Shown piece by piece: positions 1 to 12,392 of a stretch of DNA of 64,000 bases. The notes beneath the pieces were generated by a model, which searched no databases, was not told the origin of the DNA, and saw only the letters and a list, made by a program, of their open reading frames with translations. Position 1 is the first letter of the stretch, and each line of letters starts with the position of its first letter. The stretch is from Bolinopsis microptera (taxonomy: Eukaryota; Ctenophora; Tentaculata; Lobata; Bolinopsidae), in NCBI RefSeq assembly GCF_026151205.1, contig NC_087079.1:11522635-11586634 (forward strand). The letters are read 5' to 3'. A program made the position numbers and the translations under genes.

Positions 1-2797
1 GGCCCCCTATTCAAGTGAGAGGAAGCCCGAGAAGACGGCCCCGGGTTATCCGGAATAAATCCACTGCAAAAGAACACCGCAAATCTGGTAAGGCGAAAAT
101 AAAACCTTGGTTTTGTGTCGAATTTTTCATGATCCCTCTTATTTTTATGATCCCTGTTATTGTTAACTTAGGGACCACTTCAGTTAAACTTTGTTTAAGT
201 GAAAAAATAATTTTGATATCTCGTAAAGTTTATTATTTTATCTAAACCAAGGATACGTAAGTAATTTTAATAAGTTAATCAAGAAGGCCACTCTTCAGAC
301 GGAGGCACATATACCAGACAATGTAGCAACAGTTCCAACGAGATGATAACCGTAACCTCAGAGTCAGGTAAATAATTCCTTGTGTTTGAACACCTGCACT
401 ATCTAGTATCTTCCCCTGTTTTAGCTGTTCTGGTAATTAACAAATTTACAGCTGATTCCAACCTCCTTTACTTTCGTCAGAAATTAACAAGCTCCGGCGA
501 GCTGGGCGGAGTAACTCGGAGGATTTAACAGCGACAAAACAGCACAGAATATTACCCAAGACACCAGACAGAGCCAAGAGGGGCGCTGTTATGACCCTCC
601 CTACCAAGAGGATGACTTCTCCCTTACTTGCTACTCAGGCTGAGAACTTTTCTCCGACTAGGGTCAGTCATAAGGTTATGGTCCCTATTATATTTAATTT
701 TATAGATATCATTCACCTGACTCACCAATCCCTGTGCGCGGCGCTATTTTCAAGCTTCCTGAACGTGAGAGGAGCGAGCAATTATAGACTAGCAAGCTAG
801 ATAGTAGGTAAAGATATCATTAGTTTTAGGAATAAGATTTGACCAGATTTAGATTTATTTCTTAACTTAAACGGGGTCAACTGAAGTTCTAAGATTTAAA
901 ACTGGGTAATTATTACAGGTGATCCTGACAGCCCCCTCCTCCGAGGAATGTGGAAGTTCCTCTACTGACAGTGTTTCCTCGCATCTCACTGCCATACACC
1001 GTCCATCTCCCGAAGGAAGAGTACGACCAAAATATCTTACTTGCACTCTTATTATAGTGCTCATTTTCTACTTCAATTATCTTGAATCTGCTTCATGAGA
1101 ATTCGTTAGATCAGCTTTATTTTTCACATTTTACTCTCAATGTTTCAGCCTCTTATCGGTACCGGAGAACCATCCTCGCATCTTGGACCTGGTCAAATAT
1201 CTGTGGCTCACCCAGGTTTGCCTTCTAATCAATCAGGGCCGTGTAAATGTATCAATATTTAAATAACCAGTGATATTTAGATTTTTTTAAATCAAATTCC
1301 CGCTGAGTATTGGTTTGATACCAGGTTAAAATTACCAGTGACTATCAGTTCTATTTCAGTAGAAGTACAGGGGTCGCTGGTATTAACACTGGGTATTCAC
1401 AAGATGATGTTAACTCTGGAGGTAGTGCAAGCCAATAACCTCCCTGCTCGCCCTAACGGTCCTGCTCCAGGTAAACTGCATTCCAAATTACTATTTATGA
1501 CAACACCTCACACAATTTGTCACATATTTATGACGACACCTCACACAATTTGTCACATATTTATGACAACACCTCACACAATTTGTCACATATTTATGAC
1601 GACACCTCACACAATTTGTCACATATTTATGACAACACCTCACACAATTTGTCACATATTTATGACAACACCTCACACAATTTGTCACATATTTATGACA
1701 ACACATCACACAATTTGTCACATATTGATGACAACACATCACACAATTTGTCACATATTTATGACAACACCTCACACAATTTGTCACATATTTATGACAA
1801 CACCTCACACAATTTGTCACATATTTATGACAACACCTCACCTAGATACCTACGTGAAGACTTACATCATGCTGGATCACAACCGGTCACACAAGGAGAA
1901 AACAACGACTGTTCGTTGCAACTGTAACCCCGTGTTCAACGAGAGAATCACTTACATTGTCAACCCTACCAACCAAGTTATTCAGGTGATTAGGATAGCT
2001 TATTGAGTAATTATCATAATTAGTGATTATTATGCTAGTTATACTAATTAGTAATTATTATGCTCTAGTTCATTTTAAGAAATTTGGGGGGATTCAATTT
2101 GTTATCCTGACAAAACTTACCTTAACATATTATTTTGAATACAATTATTTTCACTCCGGTATTTCAAACCTGGCAACATCCTGGAAAACTTGATTCGGAT
2201 CACTGAAAAATTATCTACCTTATCGGATTTTTACTTAAACTTTATTTGAACGGAAATTAATTGGACGCTGGAGGCCCTTGTATTCATTTTAATGTCCGTT
2301 CAAATAAAGTCCGTTAAAAAATTTTCCCGAAAGTATTCCTCTACGAACTTATTGTCCAGGATGTGACTATTTTTAATTTCTTCGATTTCAAATCATATCA
2401 AAATTTTCACTGCTTAACGACTATTTTCTAACTTACTGTATAAGTATAACTAAGTATTAAAAATCGATTGAAAAATTATCGTTAAAATTGAAAAAAACAC
2501 CCAAAAAGATGACAAAAATTTCGGGTTTTTAATGGTTTTGAATACTTTCGAGCGTTCATTTTAATCTCCATCCAAAATTATTTCCACTCACGCAATGTCC
2601 GGTCAAATAACATCCGATAAGGTCCATAAAACAATAAAATGACTGTTTTGCAGGTAATGGTGTGGGACGAAGTGGGGACACTCCGTCGGAACGTTCTCCT
2701 GGGCGAGATCCTGATAGATCTGGATTACATCTCCACCCACGGACCCCTACAAGGCAGATATAAACTGTTTCCACCCACTTTCTCTAAACCTCCATAG
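1..2797 (+). CDS. RIM-like active-zone protein, C-terminal part with C2B-type domain (8 exons, 5' end outside window)
   Basis: Eight exons join in phase: <1-87, 299-367, 481-662, 919-1020, 1149-1215, 1360-1470, 1846-1985 and 2654-2797 (stop TAG). All donors are GT and all acceptors AG, and each intron phase matches across the junction. The first five exons encode a basic, Ser/Thr-rich linker. The last three encode one C2 domain: LTLEVVQANNLPA, DTYVKTYIMLDHNRSHKEKT, NPVFNERITY, QVMVWDEVG, then GRYKLFPP just before the stop. The YKLFPP ending and the QV-VW strand are typical of the C-terminal C2B domain of RIM proteins, which scaffold synaptic vesicle release sites at the plasma membrane. Most Ca2+-ligand Asp residues of classical C2 domains are missing, as in RIM C2 domains. 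Other C2 proteins such as PI3K-C2 remain possible, but the terminal position and KLFPP favour RIM. The N-terminal domains lie upstream of the window. Confidence 0.8.
1497..1845 (+). repeat. 33-bp intronic minisatellite, about 10.6 copies
   Basis: The unit begins ATGACAACACCTCACACAAT and is 33 bp, with a few substitutions between copies (GACGAC for GACAAC, CATCAC for CCTCAC, TTGATG for TTTATG). It fills most of the intron 1471-1845 of the RIM-like gene. Because 33 is divisible by 3 and the unit lacks stops in several frames, it creates long false ORFs on both strands. The final partial unit reads ACACCTCACCTAG and supplies the splice acceptor for the next exon. Confidence 0.95.
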
Positions 2798-4659
2798 TTT
2801 AATCCGCCAGTAAAGTAGATATATACTGTTTACATTTTCTAAACCACCTCCTTAGCAGTCCGAGATACACATTCTAAAGTTAGATTGAGAGCAAAACTCA
2901 TTCTAGCAACTTAATCTACCAACTATAAGCACATTTAAATGGCAGATTGCAAGAAGTTAATATTAAAATGATCACTTGGTTGCTTGCTCTGAAGAACCTT
3001 GGATGCTATAAATTATATCTATCAGACATAAATTTGTTACTATATAAATATTAATTAAGTATTTCTTACGGAATTGCATTAAGACTTGGTGGGTTCTGTT
3101 ACGATACCTCCACCAACCGCAACTATATAAATAATCACCAGTTATTCTTTCGGTAGTTATTTTAGATTAACCTGATTATTTTTATCTAATGTTTGATTTT
3201 ATTTATTTCTCTTAACTTATTGAAGTATTTTAGGACTTTCGCGAAAAAGAAAAACTGTTTTTACTGTATTTATTTCGCTTAATTAAGAGTTAACGTTATT
3301 TTATTTGGTTTAGCTGACAACTCAATTTGGTCCAAATAAATTAATAAACTGTAAACTTTAAATTAAATTATTCACCTTCTAATTTGTAGATCACTTGGTT
3401 TTCTATTTGTGCTGTGTTTCAACTAAGAGTAAGTACTTAAAGTTAAGCCTAAGGTGTCGTTCACATATTACGTAATCATTGTTTGGAACATTTTTATCCC
3501 CCCCCCCCCCCTCCGTAATCAGTTTTACACATAGATATTGTGTAAAAATTACACTAGCGTAATCATTCGGAAACCTCCCCCCCCCCCCCCCCTCTCAGCT
3601 GATTACGTAATATGTGAACGACCTCTAAGTATCTACCTCTTATATCTATTTAGCTAGGAAACAAGTTCTAACTAATATTTAGAGCTAACGTTTTGTGGTG
3701 GATTTAATCTTGAAAGTTTACTAAATTCAGGACCATATTGCAATAATATTATTTATGGAACGTTTAAGTAATCCGCTTAACGGTACCCAGCTCTGTGCTC
3801 ATCGGCCAAAGCTTGGCAAAAACTGAATCGGCGTTTAATCTCCATTAACGATGCAATTCAGGCGTGTTTCATGATCAAAATGTTGATTAATATCGAATGT
3901 TATTATTGATCAAAACAGCCAGCAGGTGATATAATATCAAGCTTACAGTAGTGATTGCTAATATATATTTAAAACCAATCTAGTCGTCACCAGACAAAGA
4001 GCATAAATACGGATAATCTTCTTGTCGACTAAATTGTGTTAAAACGATTTTGCTACCTACAATTTCATTATGGTCGAGCGGCACTCCTTAATTTGACAAT
4101 TCTCCCTCGACCACCAACAGTTTTATTTATTATCTCAAAGGGTGCTGAGTATATTTTCTGTAATTAATGTCTAATACTGATTTATGAGTAACTTTAATTT
4201 AATTTTACGCCCTGATTCTGTATATACATTTATGCTTATGTACATTATAACAATGTAATCATGTTATGATATTTGGTAATGATTTACCCAAAAAAAACCT
4301 ATCGCATATTATGACTCTAAAATATCAGGAACGAGAAGAAAGCGTTGCAAGCCTCTCTCATGCACGCGAAGGCTTCGAAAAGGGGTAACAATGTATATAT
4401 ATTAATATATATCAAACACTTTTACAAAGTAGGCGATGTAATTTGATCAGAAGAAAAATTGAACAATAACTAACTAAACCCAAAAGTAAATAATTCCCTG
4501 TTCAAAATTCTACGTACGTGCTAAAATTTAAAACAGTCTTGAAACAATTCTCGACAACTTTTCTGGTTTTTTATGTTACAAATTCGAGTTCTGGATTCTG
4601 CGATCATTACTTTGTACTTATGATAACAAAATCGTAACCCGGTAGAATAAGCATTATCA
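2798..4659. other. Intergenic region between the RIM-like gene and the LDLa receptor
   Basis: Apart from the MITE at 3453-3625, I see AT-rich sequence with no coding signal. It should hold the 3' flanks of both genes, which are convergent (RIM-like on +, receptor on -). Confidence 0.6.
3453..3625. mobile_element. PIF/Harbinger-like MITE with internal poly-C tracts
   Basis: The termini are inverted repeats: GTCGTTCACATATTACGTAA on the left and its reverse complement on the right, followed inward by AATCA. TAA lies immediately outside both ends (3450-3452 and 3626-3628), a TWA target duplication typical of PIF/Harbinger elements. Two poly-C runs occur inside. A related copy in the opposite orientation is at 41905-42063, and a more diverged one at 34018-34359. 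Confidence 0.8.
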
Positions 4660-7600
4660 TCAATTACATTCGATTTCAACGAGAGACTCCTCGCAAGACT
4701 TCTCCTTCGTGTCAAAGTCTTCGATTTTAACTTGAGAGGTCTCAACATTATATCTCACTACGGTTGAGACCAACTGAGGATTAACTCTTTTTAGAATCGG
4801 TTGGATCGTGGATCGGATGTCATGACCTGATAATACAGTTACGGTGCTGGTAAAGAGTTCAGATAGGAAGAAAACGGAGCCCAAATAACAATCACTGGAA
4901 CGGACCCTCGCCAAGACCTCCCTGCCCTTCTGTTTGACGTATGAATGGTTGTAGTGGTAGATGATTGGGTTGACAACTGAGTTTACAGGTAGAAGGATGA
5001 CGGAGAAGAAAAGATAGTGCTTCTCTGCATTTTCAAACTCGGTGTAGTGAAGAAAAGCGTAGGTAATGAAGGGCAGCCAGCATACTGCATCTGAGAGGAT
5101 TATCATCGATATCTTTGTCTGGATCAAAATGGATTTGTTGGCCCTGGCTCCGGCCACAGCTTGACTAGACTTGGTGGTCTGGTGCAGAATTTTCAAGTAG
5201 GATGCTGTTATGACCACGAAACAAGCCAAATTCAGCCCCAATATTGCTATCGAGAACATATGCTGAGGATCATCTTTGGTGACGAAGTATTTAAAGAGAC
5301 AGACTGCACTACTTCCATAAAATCCAACTCTTCCAAAGGGGATTCCGGAAATCTCACTATCTTTATTCCTCCAAAATCCTGTAAACATGCCTTCAAAGAG
5401 ACGCCTGATTTCACTCCATCTTAAGCCTTCTCCATTTTCGAGTAGTTTCTTTTGGATTGTTGAGCCGTAATGAGCATCAATAACACTGACAAGATCCCGC
5501 TTGGTTTGCCGTCCAAGGAAAAAGGATATTTTTATTTGCTCTTCCGGATGCTGGTATGAATCTCCATACACTTGTCCGTTCAAGAAGTAATCTTCGAAAA
5601 TATCCAGGAGAGCAGGAGAGGTGTTACCGCTATTGCAACAGACAGAATAACGAGTGTCAATGCCAAAATGATGTAGACGGCCAAAAGTCGTCTCGAAAAA
5701 CGAAACGAAAGTGTTTTGGAGAGATTTCTTGCTCGCAAAAAACTCATGACAGTCATCGAGAGCAGTGAAATCTGCGAACCAAACGTGCTAAGGGCTCCCA
5801 AGAAATTACAAGTGTTCGATGAGAGCCAACGATATTTTTCAGGGCAGTACATAACTCCGAAACTCTCGTGGTTCTTTATTAACAATAAAAGATAGACACC
5901 AATGCAAAAGTCCCCAACAGATATCATGAGAATATATATAGTGTCTCCAAATAAAACCGACTTCATTGTGGTTTTCCGCAAAGACCAAATATTCTTCGCT
6001 ATAACAAAAGAATTTATAGCCGTTGCCAGCACACCAAAGGCGATCGCAAATTTGTAGGTGTTCCCCCTGTATTCACCCAGAAGATAAGAAAGCCTATAGG
6101 TACATTCGTCATTCATCGTATAACTAAAACCATTTACTGTTTTGCAATCGACTTTTCCATCATGGATCGATGATAGTGGTATTCTTGAAACTTCTGAGCG
6201 GTCTTTCAAGGAATCTGAATCATAATAACCAATTGCAATTGGACAGCTTACCGAATTAGAGCAGTACAATTCGTCAGAGTTATCTCCGCAATCGTTTACC
6301 AAATTACAAACTTCGTTCAAAAGAACCACTCTGCCATTATCACATCCAAACCATTTTGGCTGATAACTGTCATTAATTTTAGCAACCAATCTCAATATAA
6401 GATCTCCACTTTTAAACTCGTTTTCGACTGTGATTCTTGCTACTGGATAATTTTCTCTAGAGTCTCTAAAGAGATCATCTTGGTATTTTGGTTGTTTAAA
6501 AGGACATTTCCGAGGTTGAATATATTGCGAATCATAGTACCAATAGCCATATTCTTCCCTTGGAAAACAAAGATCGTTGCATGTCAGGAAAAGAAACGTC
6601 TCTCCGAAGTAATAAGAACAATCACGCACCTTGTCTTCATAGACCCAAGTTGTGTTCATTATTCCATAGGTCCTATTCTTAGATCCAAAGATATGCTGAT
6701 CACTGGTCGTGCAGTTGAACTGTCTATATTTCATCAAACCACGTAAACAAGGGGCCACATGTTTAGTGGCGACGATACCTTCTACTTCTACCCTTGAAGT
6801 TTTGATTGGCGTTGTTTCTATGGATGGTCTTGTCTTTGCTGTCTGACAGATTCTGTTTTGACGTTCACAAGTGTCTAGACTTGACTGGCATAGGTCAAAG
6901 ATTTCAACGTAGCTGTCCAGATTCTCCATTTCATCTGTACATTTGTACACTTCGGGACATTCGTCTTTGAAATTCCGTAGCTGCCAGTCTCCATTCGTAA
7001 AAGTCACCGGACAAATCTGTGTTCTATCTTCTTCGTCTACTCCATTTCTGCAATCTGTGATAGTATCCTTGATCCAATCTACATGAATTAATTTTGTTTT
7101 GGTGCTATCCGCGAAGTCTCTGGCTCCTACTCTCACACACCCAGGCAGCTTCTGCCAATCATCAGTCTCACAAATACTCTCTAGTTCATCTTCTCCTTCT
7201 AGGCAATCTCTGTAGCCATCACAAATGTGATGTCTATGTATCAGACACGTTCGAGCGATATTATTCATATCCTTTTGGTCGCTAACCTTTTTGTTTTTAT
7301 TATCAATCATTTCATTTGGGTCTTGACATTTCTCATCGATACCATTTTCGCAATCCCCATCACCGTCACAGAGCAGGTATTTTGATATTATGGTTTCTTC
7401 TCGTTCTCCGTTATAAGTATTATTTGACAGTCTGTTTCGTAACTCATGGTCAAAAAACTCGTGTGTGTTCTCTGTTACGTATTTTTCCAAATAATATTCG
7501 AGAAGACATCTTAAGCCATGAACACTGGTATGTTCTTTGTTGCAATGTATTTGATCAAGCTTTTTCCAGCATGGCCGAAACTCCTCTGTTTCAACAGCAC

Positions 7601-8541
7601 CCGTGGTTACTCTAGGATTACCACAGATCTGCTCAGGATAAAGATATCTGATATCACCTGTCTCATTATCCTGGCACAGCCTACCGCCCTCATCATTCAG
7701 ATAAGACTCATTTTGAGTAGAATTGCATCTTAACTCATCATAAGGACCATCATAAGAATTATAGGCATCTCCACAGTCGTTATTACCATCACAGAACTTT
7801 GCTGGATGTAAGAAACCTTCCATGTTTTGGCATTTGATCCATTCGACCGCACCAGGCCTATTATCATTTCTGTTGCACCACCAGTCCGATTCATCTTTAA
7901 TCTCTGGCCTGTCTTTAACACAATAATGTACAGACCCATCACAAAGGTACTCCTTTGGAATCTGCTGACTTCTATCTTCATCACAGACTGCAATAATTTC
8001 ACCACAATTAATCTCATCCGAACCATCCTGACAGTCCTTTACGCCATCACACATTGTCTCTGGGGGTAAAACTACTGGCCATACCAAGTGATTCTCATTA
8101 TAATCAGAACAAACTTTACCACAGGACCCACCTTTAGTGTAGCCGTTAACAATACACGCCTGATACGACCCAAGCTCAGTTCCGATGTCATTATAACATT
8201 TTTGGCTCACTCGGTGTGCTTTCAAAGGTGCTCCCTGATTGTCCTTGTTTTCCAGTTCATAGCTTGACATGATCTTGAAATGTTTGTCCTCTTGATAACA
8301 TTTGAATGTTCCATTTTCAGATAGTTCGGTCAGAAATAAGTTGTTCACTTCCATGTACTGGGAATTTCCTGAAATAATTCACTCGGTTAATACATTAGTC
8401 TTAATTATTTTAAATTTGTTTGCATATTGTTCAAATTTAAAACACATTTTGAGTTTTACAAAATCACTTGTACAGCAGTTTACCTAGACCGTGAGTAAGT
8501 CCTGTTGTTATACAAATCATCATCATTGAACATGCCCACAT
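4660..8541 (-). CDS. LDL-receptor-class-A repeat GPCR (GRL101/LGR-like), with a one-base frameshift
   Basis: Exon 1 is 8541-8484 and encodes a signal peptide (MWACSMMMICITTGL). Exon 2 runs from 8368 to the stop at 4660; the donor GTAAAC and acceptor TTTCAG join in phase 1. The ectodomain (about 700 residues) is Cys-rich with at least five LDLa-type blocks, such as CDGVKDCQDGSDEINC, CDGNNDCGD, CDGDGDCENGIDEKC, CDGYRDCLEGEDE and CNLVNDCGDNSDELYC. No leucine-rich repeats are visible. Seven hydrophobic segments follow, with NPIIY in TM7. In the second extracellular loop the frame ends at a TGA at 5580-5582 (after PLLLSWIFSKITS), while the next frame already reads DIFEDYFLNGQVYG and continues through TM5-7 to the true stop. 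One missing base near 5600 (for example TGGGAT reduced to TGGAT) would restore a single receptor. It could be a sequencing or assembly error, a null allele or a recent pseudogene. Ligand unknown. Confidence 0.82.
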
Positions 8542-9481
8542 TTCCTTTGCTGCCACTTGTCTTTCTATAAGTAAGGTACAACTTAATTCAACCTGAACTA
8601 GGTGCTTGTTTACCGAACTGTTTATTTGAGACGGAATTCAACCAAACGAACAACACACTAGTACAAATAGAAAAGCAGTCATTAGCAGTAAAAATGGTGA
8701 TATAATTTAGTCGATGGTAGAAATTGGAATTTACCGAAATTAAAAAGTAGTCATCGATTTTATTTTAACGGACATTAAAATGACCAATAAGGTAAATGCT
8801 CTTTATACTCGAACACTTTTCACAGGGCTCTCCTCACTCACATTTCACTATTGAAATTGCTAGAGGCTTTTCTTGTATCGAGAAATCGATTAATCAGCCA
8901 AGATAAACGTAAAACAAAACGTTGAATCGTGTTGGTACTGGTAAAATTTATAAACGTACTGCAATAAATATTATATTGCAAAGTGATTCAGCTTTCACTA
9001 ATCATCAATATTAACCCAAGAAAATATACCAGAAGGTGGTTCAGCAGCTGGCGAAAATACCTGGAGCAACAGCTCTTTTATATCGAGATAATGCACGTGC
9101 GTATAATAGTGATCTGGAACCGCACGTGGTGATCTCTAACTCCAGATCATATTATTTTTTAACTGGAATTTAATAATTCTCGTGAAACAATCACACCAGA
9201 CTTCAAACTTGGCAGAGCTTAATTATAAAAAAGAAGAGGCACATGAGGTCACAGAATTCATGTGATAAAATGGTATATTTTATTGAAAACTATCCTCGTG
9301 TAGTAAAGATGACTTTGTAATTAATTAAAATTGGGCAAAATTTTGCTGACGTCATATGTGAACGGTCCAAGCGCCTAATAAATAATGATCTTTAACCTTT
9401 TTATATTGGGTTTTTTACAAAGTTTGTACAGAAAGTTGACAGCAATTTAACAGTACATGATAAAATATTAACAATTAATAT
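8542..9481. other. Gene-free stretch upstream of the LDLa receptor
   Basis: AT-rich, with no coding signal. It presumably contains the promoter of the minus-strand receptor. Around 9345-9369 a solitary sequence resembles one end of the PIF/Harbinger-like MITE (ATATGTGAACGGTCC) without a matching partner. Confidence 0.45.
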
Positions 9482-11190
9482 TCATTTAGAGTCAATTTGA
9501 AATAACGGATCGTCAGACCTAGCCCTTGTAGCAACAACATCCTTTTGAATTGTCGAACTTTGTCTCTGCTGCCGTTTTCTCAGAAAAGGCAGTAAGTCCA
9601 TATTTGCCATTTCGAGATATTGCGACTTTTGCGTTTATGGTTTTTTCTCCGCTTACTTTTTGCGTAAGATCGAAAGTAAACACGTTGAGTTATCAATAAT
9701 TAGTCAAATTTTAATTATTCAAAAAAATTAAAGCTTTGAGCCGTCCATAAGCTTAGATATAACCATTTTTATGCCAAATAATCGAACTTATTTTTCATAC
9801 TGGATGGACTTACTGCCTTTTCTGAGAAAACGTGGACTTACTTCCTTTTCTGAGAAAAATCTCTGTTCAATGTTTTTCTGATATGAGAAGGAAGTAAGTC
9901 CAAGCTTTTTACTAAATTTTTGAGGTTGGGATCTATGTATTTTGGATTATATTGTAAAATATAAACAATTAGGTAAATCTAAATTGTTCCATATCATATA
10001 ATAAATGTTTTTGAATAATAGTATGCCCTTATTTAGGCAAACTCGCCAATTTTGAACGATTTCAGTGCATTAAATGATATCTTATCGATATTTTGATGAA
10101 AATGAACTTGATCTAAAAGTAAAAGATATACCTAAACTAAACATTCTCTGCGATTATAACAGCTCAATAACTGCTCCAATGTTTATGTTTTGCGACTAAA
10201 ATACATCCGGCGTTTTTGAAAATCGGCCAACAAATTTTTTTTGAGGCCTAAATGAAAATGTTGATCACTTAAGTAAGGTTGAAATGTAATTATACATCGA
10301 TTCTGAAAATTTCAAGCGAAAATATCAATCGGCAGTAAAGTTATGTTCTTTTTGGGAAATCGCTTTCTAAAATTCCGTTTTTAGCATGCTTTTATAGGAA
10401 GTAAGTCCAGCTACTTCTTCCTATCACAGATAATTTATCTCAGAAAAGGCAGTAAGTCCACGGAATTACTTCCTTATCTCAGACAATTTTCAAGATTTTC
10501 TCAGAAAAGGCAGTAAGTCCGGACTTACGTCCTTCTCTCAGAAAATAATTGGCCAAAACCGAACATAATGTTTCTCAACTGGGACTTACTTCCTTAGGAA
10601 TTGCATGCAACAATGTTTCTATACATTAATATGTAGCTCATGTTGTAGAGAATTTTCTACTGAAAATTTTGAAGCCAATATTGTCATATTTCGAAAAATT
10701 GGACTTACTGCCTTTTCTGAGAAAACGGCAGTCTAATACAAAAGTTATTATTGGTAAATTCCTCGAAAGCAGAGTTACCTGCGACGCGAGTGCGAAGCAA
10801 ATAAATGGATTGATCCAAGTTGAAGTATAAAGTAATGACCAGGGCGATTCGATATTTGCTACGGATTGTAAGAAATACAAAATGAGGCAGGATTGAAATA
10901 AAGAATACAGCCGTCACAAAAACAAAAACCAAAAAGTTCACTCTATCCGCGATCGCTCGATTCGATCTCCTCAACACTAAGATGACAAAAGCTGAGTTTA
11001 AGATAACCAAAGTGATATAAGTAAGAGCGTTGAAAATGCAAATTATTGATAAGTTTATCATAATCCTTGCGTGTCCATTATTGTTGTTTAACAACAATAA
11101 AGTGTATGATTTTCCACCTCCAAACTATTTATGAGAAAGTACACAGGCAAAGTTGTTGGTACGGAGCTCATAACATGATCATGACACCGT
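9482..11190 (-). pseudogene. Class A GPCR pseudogene, split by a DNA transposon
   Basis: Reading leftward on the minus strand, 11190-11098 gives loop-like sequence ending NHTLYC. The frame 11097-10880 gives a TM5-like block (IFNALTYITLVILNSAFVIL), a basic loop (RRSNR) and a TM6-like block (FLVFVFVTAVFFISILPHFV). A different frame then gives SPWSLLYTSTWINPFICFAL, a TM7 with an NPFIC variant of NPxxY. The first frame then resumes (NSAFEEFTNNNFCIR), is interrupted at 10731 by the 9568-10731 element, and continues across it in phase at 9568-9482 (QSSTIQKDVVATRARSDD) to a TGA. At least two frameshifts plus the insertion make it non-functional. The N-terminal TM segments are not recognisable upstream. 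Confidence 0.65.
9568..10731. mobile_element. Non-autonomous DNA element with 32-bp perfect TIRs and a dispersed AAGGCAGTAAGTCC motif
   Basis: The left terminus 9569-9600 begins CTGCCGTTTTCTCAGAAAAG, and 10700-10731 is its exact 32-bp reverse complement. Inside, the TIR core TCTCAGAAAAGGCAGTAAGT recurs, with variants, about nine more times in both orientations: near 9806, 9834, 9878, 10394, 10437, 10462, 10496, 10521 and 10581. The copies at 10496 and 10521 abut as a near-palindrome. A 3-bp duplication TCT (9565-9567 and 10732-10734) restores the interrupted GPCR frame when one copy is removed, but needs one extra G at the left end. No transposase is present. Superfamily not assigned. Confidence 0.85.
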
Positions 11191-11570
11191 TACAGTGATT
11201 CGGTGGCATCTGGTCAAACCCAAGTCTTTTCATATCACATAAAACTCATTAATTTGTTGAGCGACAGGATATTTTCAAGAAAAATGTAGAGGATTTCTCC
11301 AAAGATCAGAGTTTTTTCCGGTTTGCCAAACTAAGCGAGTGCGAGGCAATACGACCAGCATAGAGTTACAAACATGTCTGCTACCATGCTACATTTTTGA
11401 TGATCCATGTTGATATTTCGCCAAGTTAGAAATTAGGCGGAATGACAGGCTGAGCACGGCCCAGTAAGCCAAGTTTGATGTTGTTATAAAACATTGTTTC
11501 TGGTTTCATACAGGACAAAAATGTTTTCAAATATGCTCAGAATGAAAGTGAAACTGTTTGTCCTTGTAGT

Positions 11571-11660
11571 TGTAGGTTTATAACCTACCAGGACGCGCGC
11601 CGAGTTGGACTCGTCGACGATCCTAATATTTTGAACAAATATTTTACGAGTATCACCCGT
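11571..11660. repeat. Dispersed repeat, copy 1
   Basis: Starts TGTAGGTTTATAACCTACCA and continues through CGCGCGCCGAGTTGG to GTCGAC. A near-identical block of about 48 bp recurs at 12303, and both are followed by more diverged related sequence (AACAAATATTTTAC...). It contains the palindromes GTAGGTTTATAACCTAC and GTCGAC. Element type unknown. Confidence 0.75.
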
Positions 11661-12302
11661 TAAATTTGTCCCCAAGCAATTTGGAACTTGCTCTAACCAG
11701 AGCCCTCTCGCTTGCAGTAGCGCGCGACCGCCAAATCTTACTTGTGAAACAAGCGCGTCACGCAGTACGCGTAGGCACATGGCTATGTGAAATTTGGAAC
11801 CGCCAAATCAGAGACTATTCAAAAAATGATCGCCGCACCAGGAAAACCAAAAAGATGTTAAGTTAATTAAATTAAACGAAACAGATGTTACTCGTCTAAA
11901 TTTCTTCGAAGTAGCGCGCGCTGGGCTAGTTCATAAACAATGGATAAAATCCTTCACAGCTCAGAGTGACACATGACGTATCACAGTGGTGCACTTCGCC
12001 AATTTAAGAAAAGTGGTACGAAGCTGTGGTTAACCATGATTGCGAGAAACATTATTCATGGAAACGCGCGGCGCGGTATATAGTGCATCGCGCTACATAT
12101 AACAAGTATATATGTATAAAGGGTATAATTGAGTATTTGCGATTTATCATTAAACTGCTGCTAACGTCATGGTAAAAGATGAAATACAAATAGTACGGAA
12201 CAATTTTTGGATGGTGATTAACAAAACACGTTCCACGTTCGCGTTCTCTAAGTGGTTCTTTATAATTTAATTGTTTAAAAATACATCGATTCAAGTTGGT
12301 TT

Positions 12303-12392
12303 TGTAGGTTTATAACCTACCAGGACGCGCGCCGAGTTGGACTCGTCGACAGTTTGAAACAAATATTTTACAAATATTACCCGTTATATTGG
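12303..12392. repeat. Dispersed repeat, copy 2
   Basis: Second copy of the repeat at 11571, in the same orientation 732 bp downstream, identical over the first block and diverged afterwards. Confidence 0.75.

Noticed and set aside
1338-2006. 222-residue ORF with a repetitive HIFMTTPHTIC-like segment and antisense counterparts
   Set aside because: It reads through a 33-bp minisatellite in an intron. Splicing 1470 to 1846 removes it and yields a continuous C2 domain.
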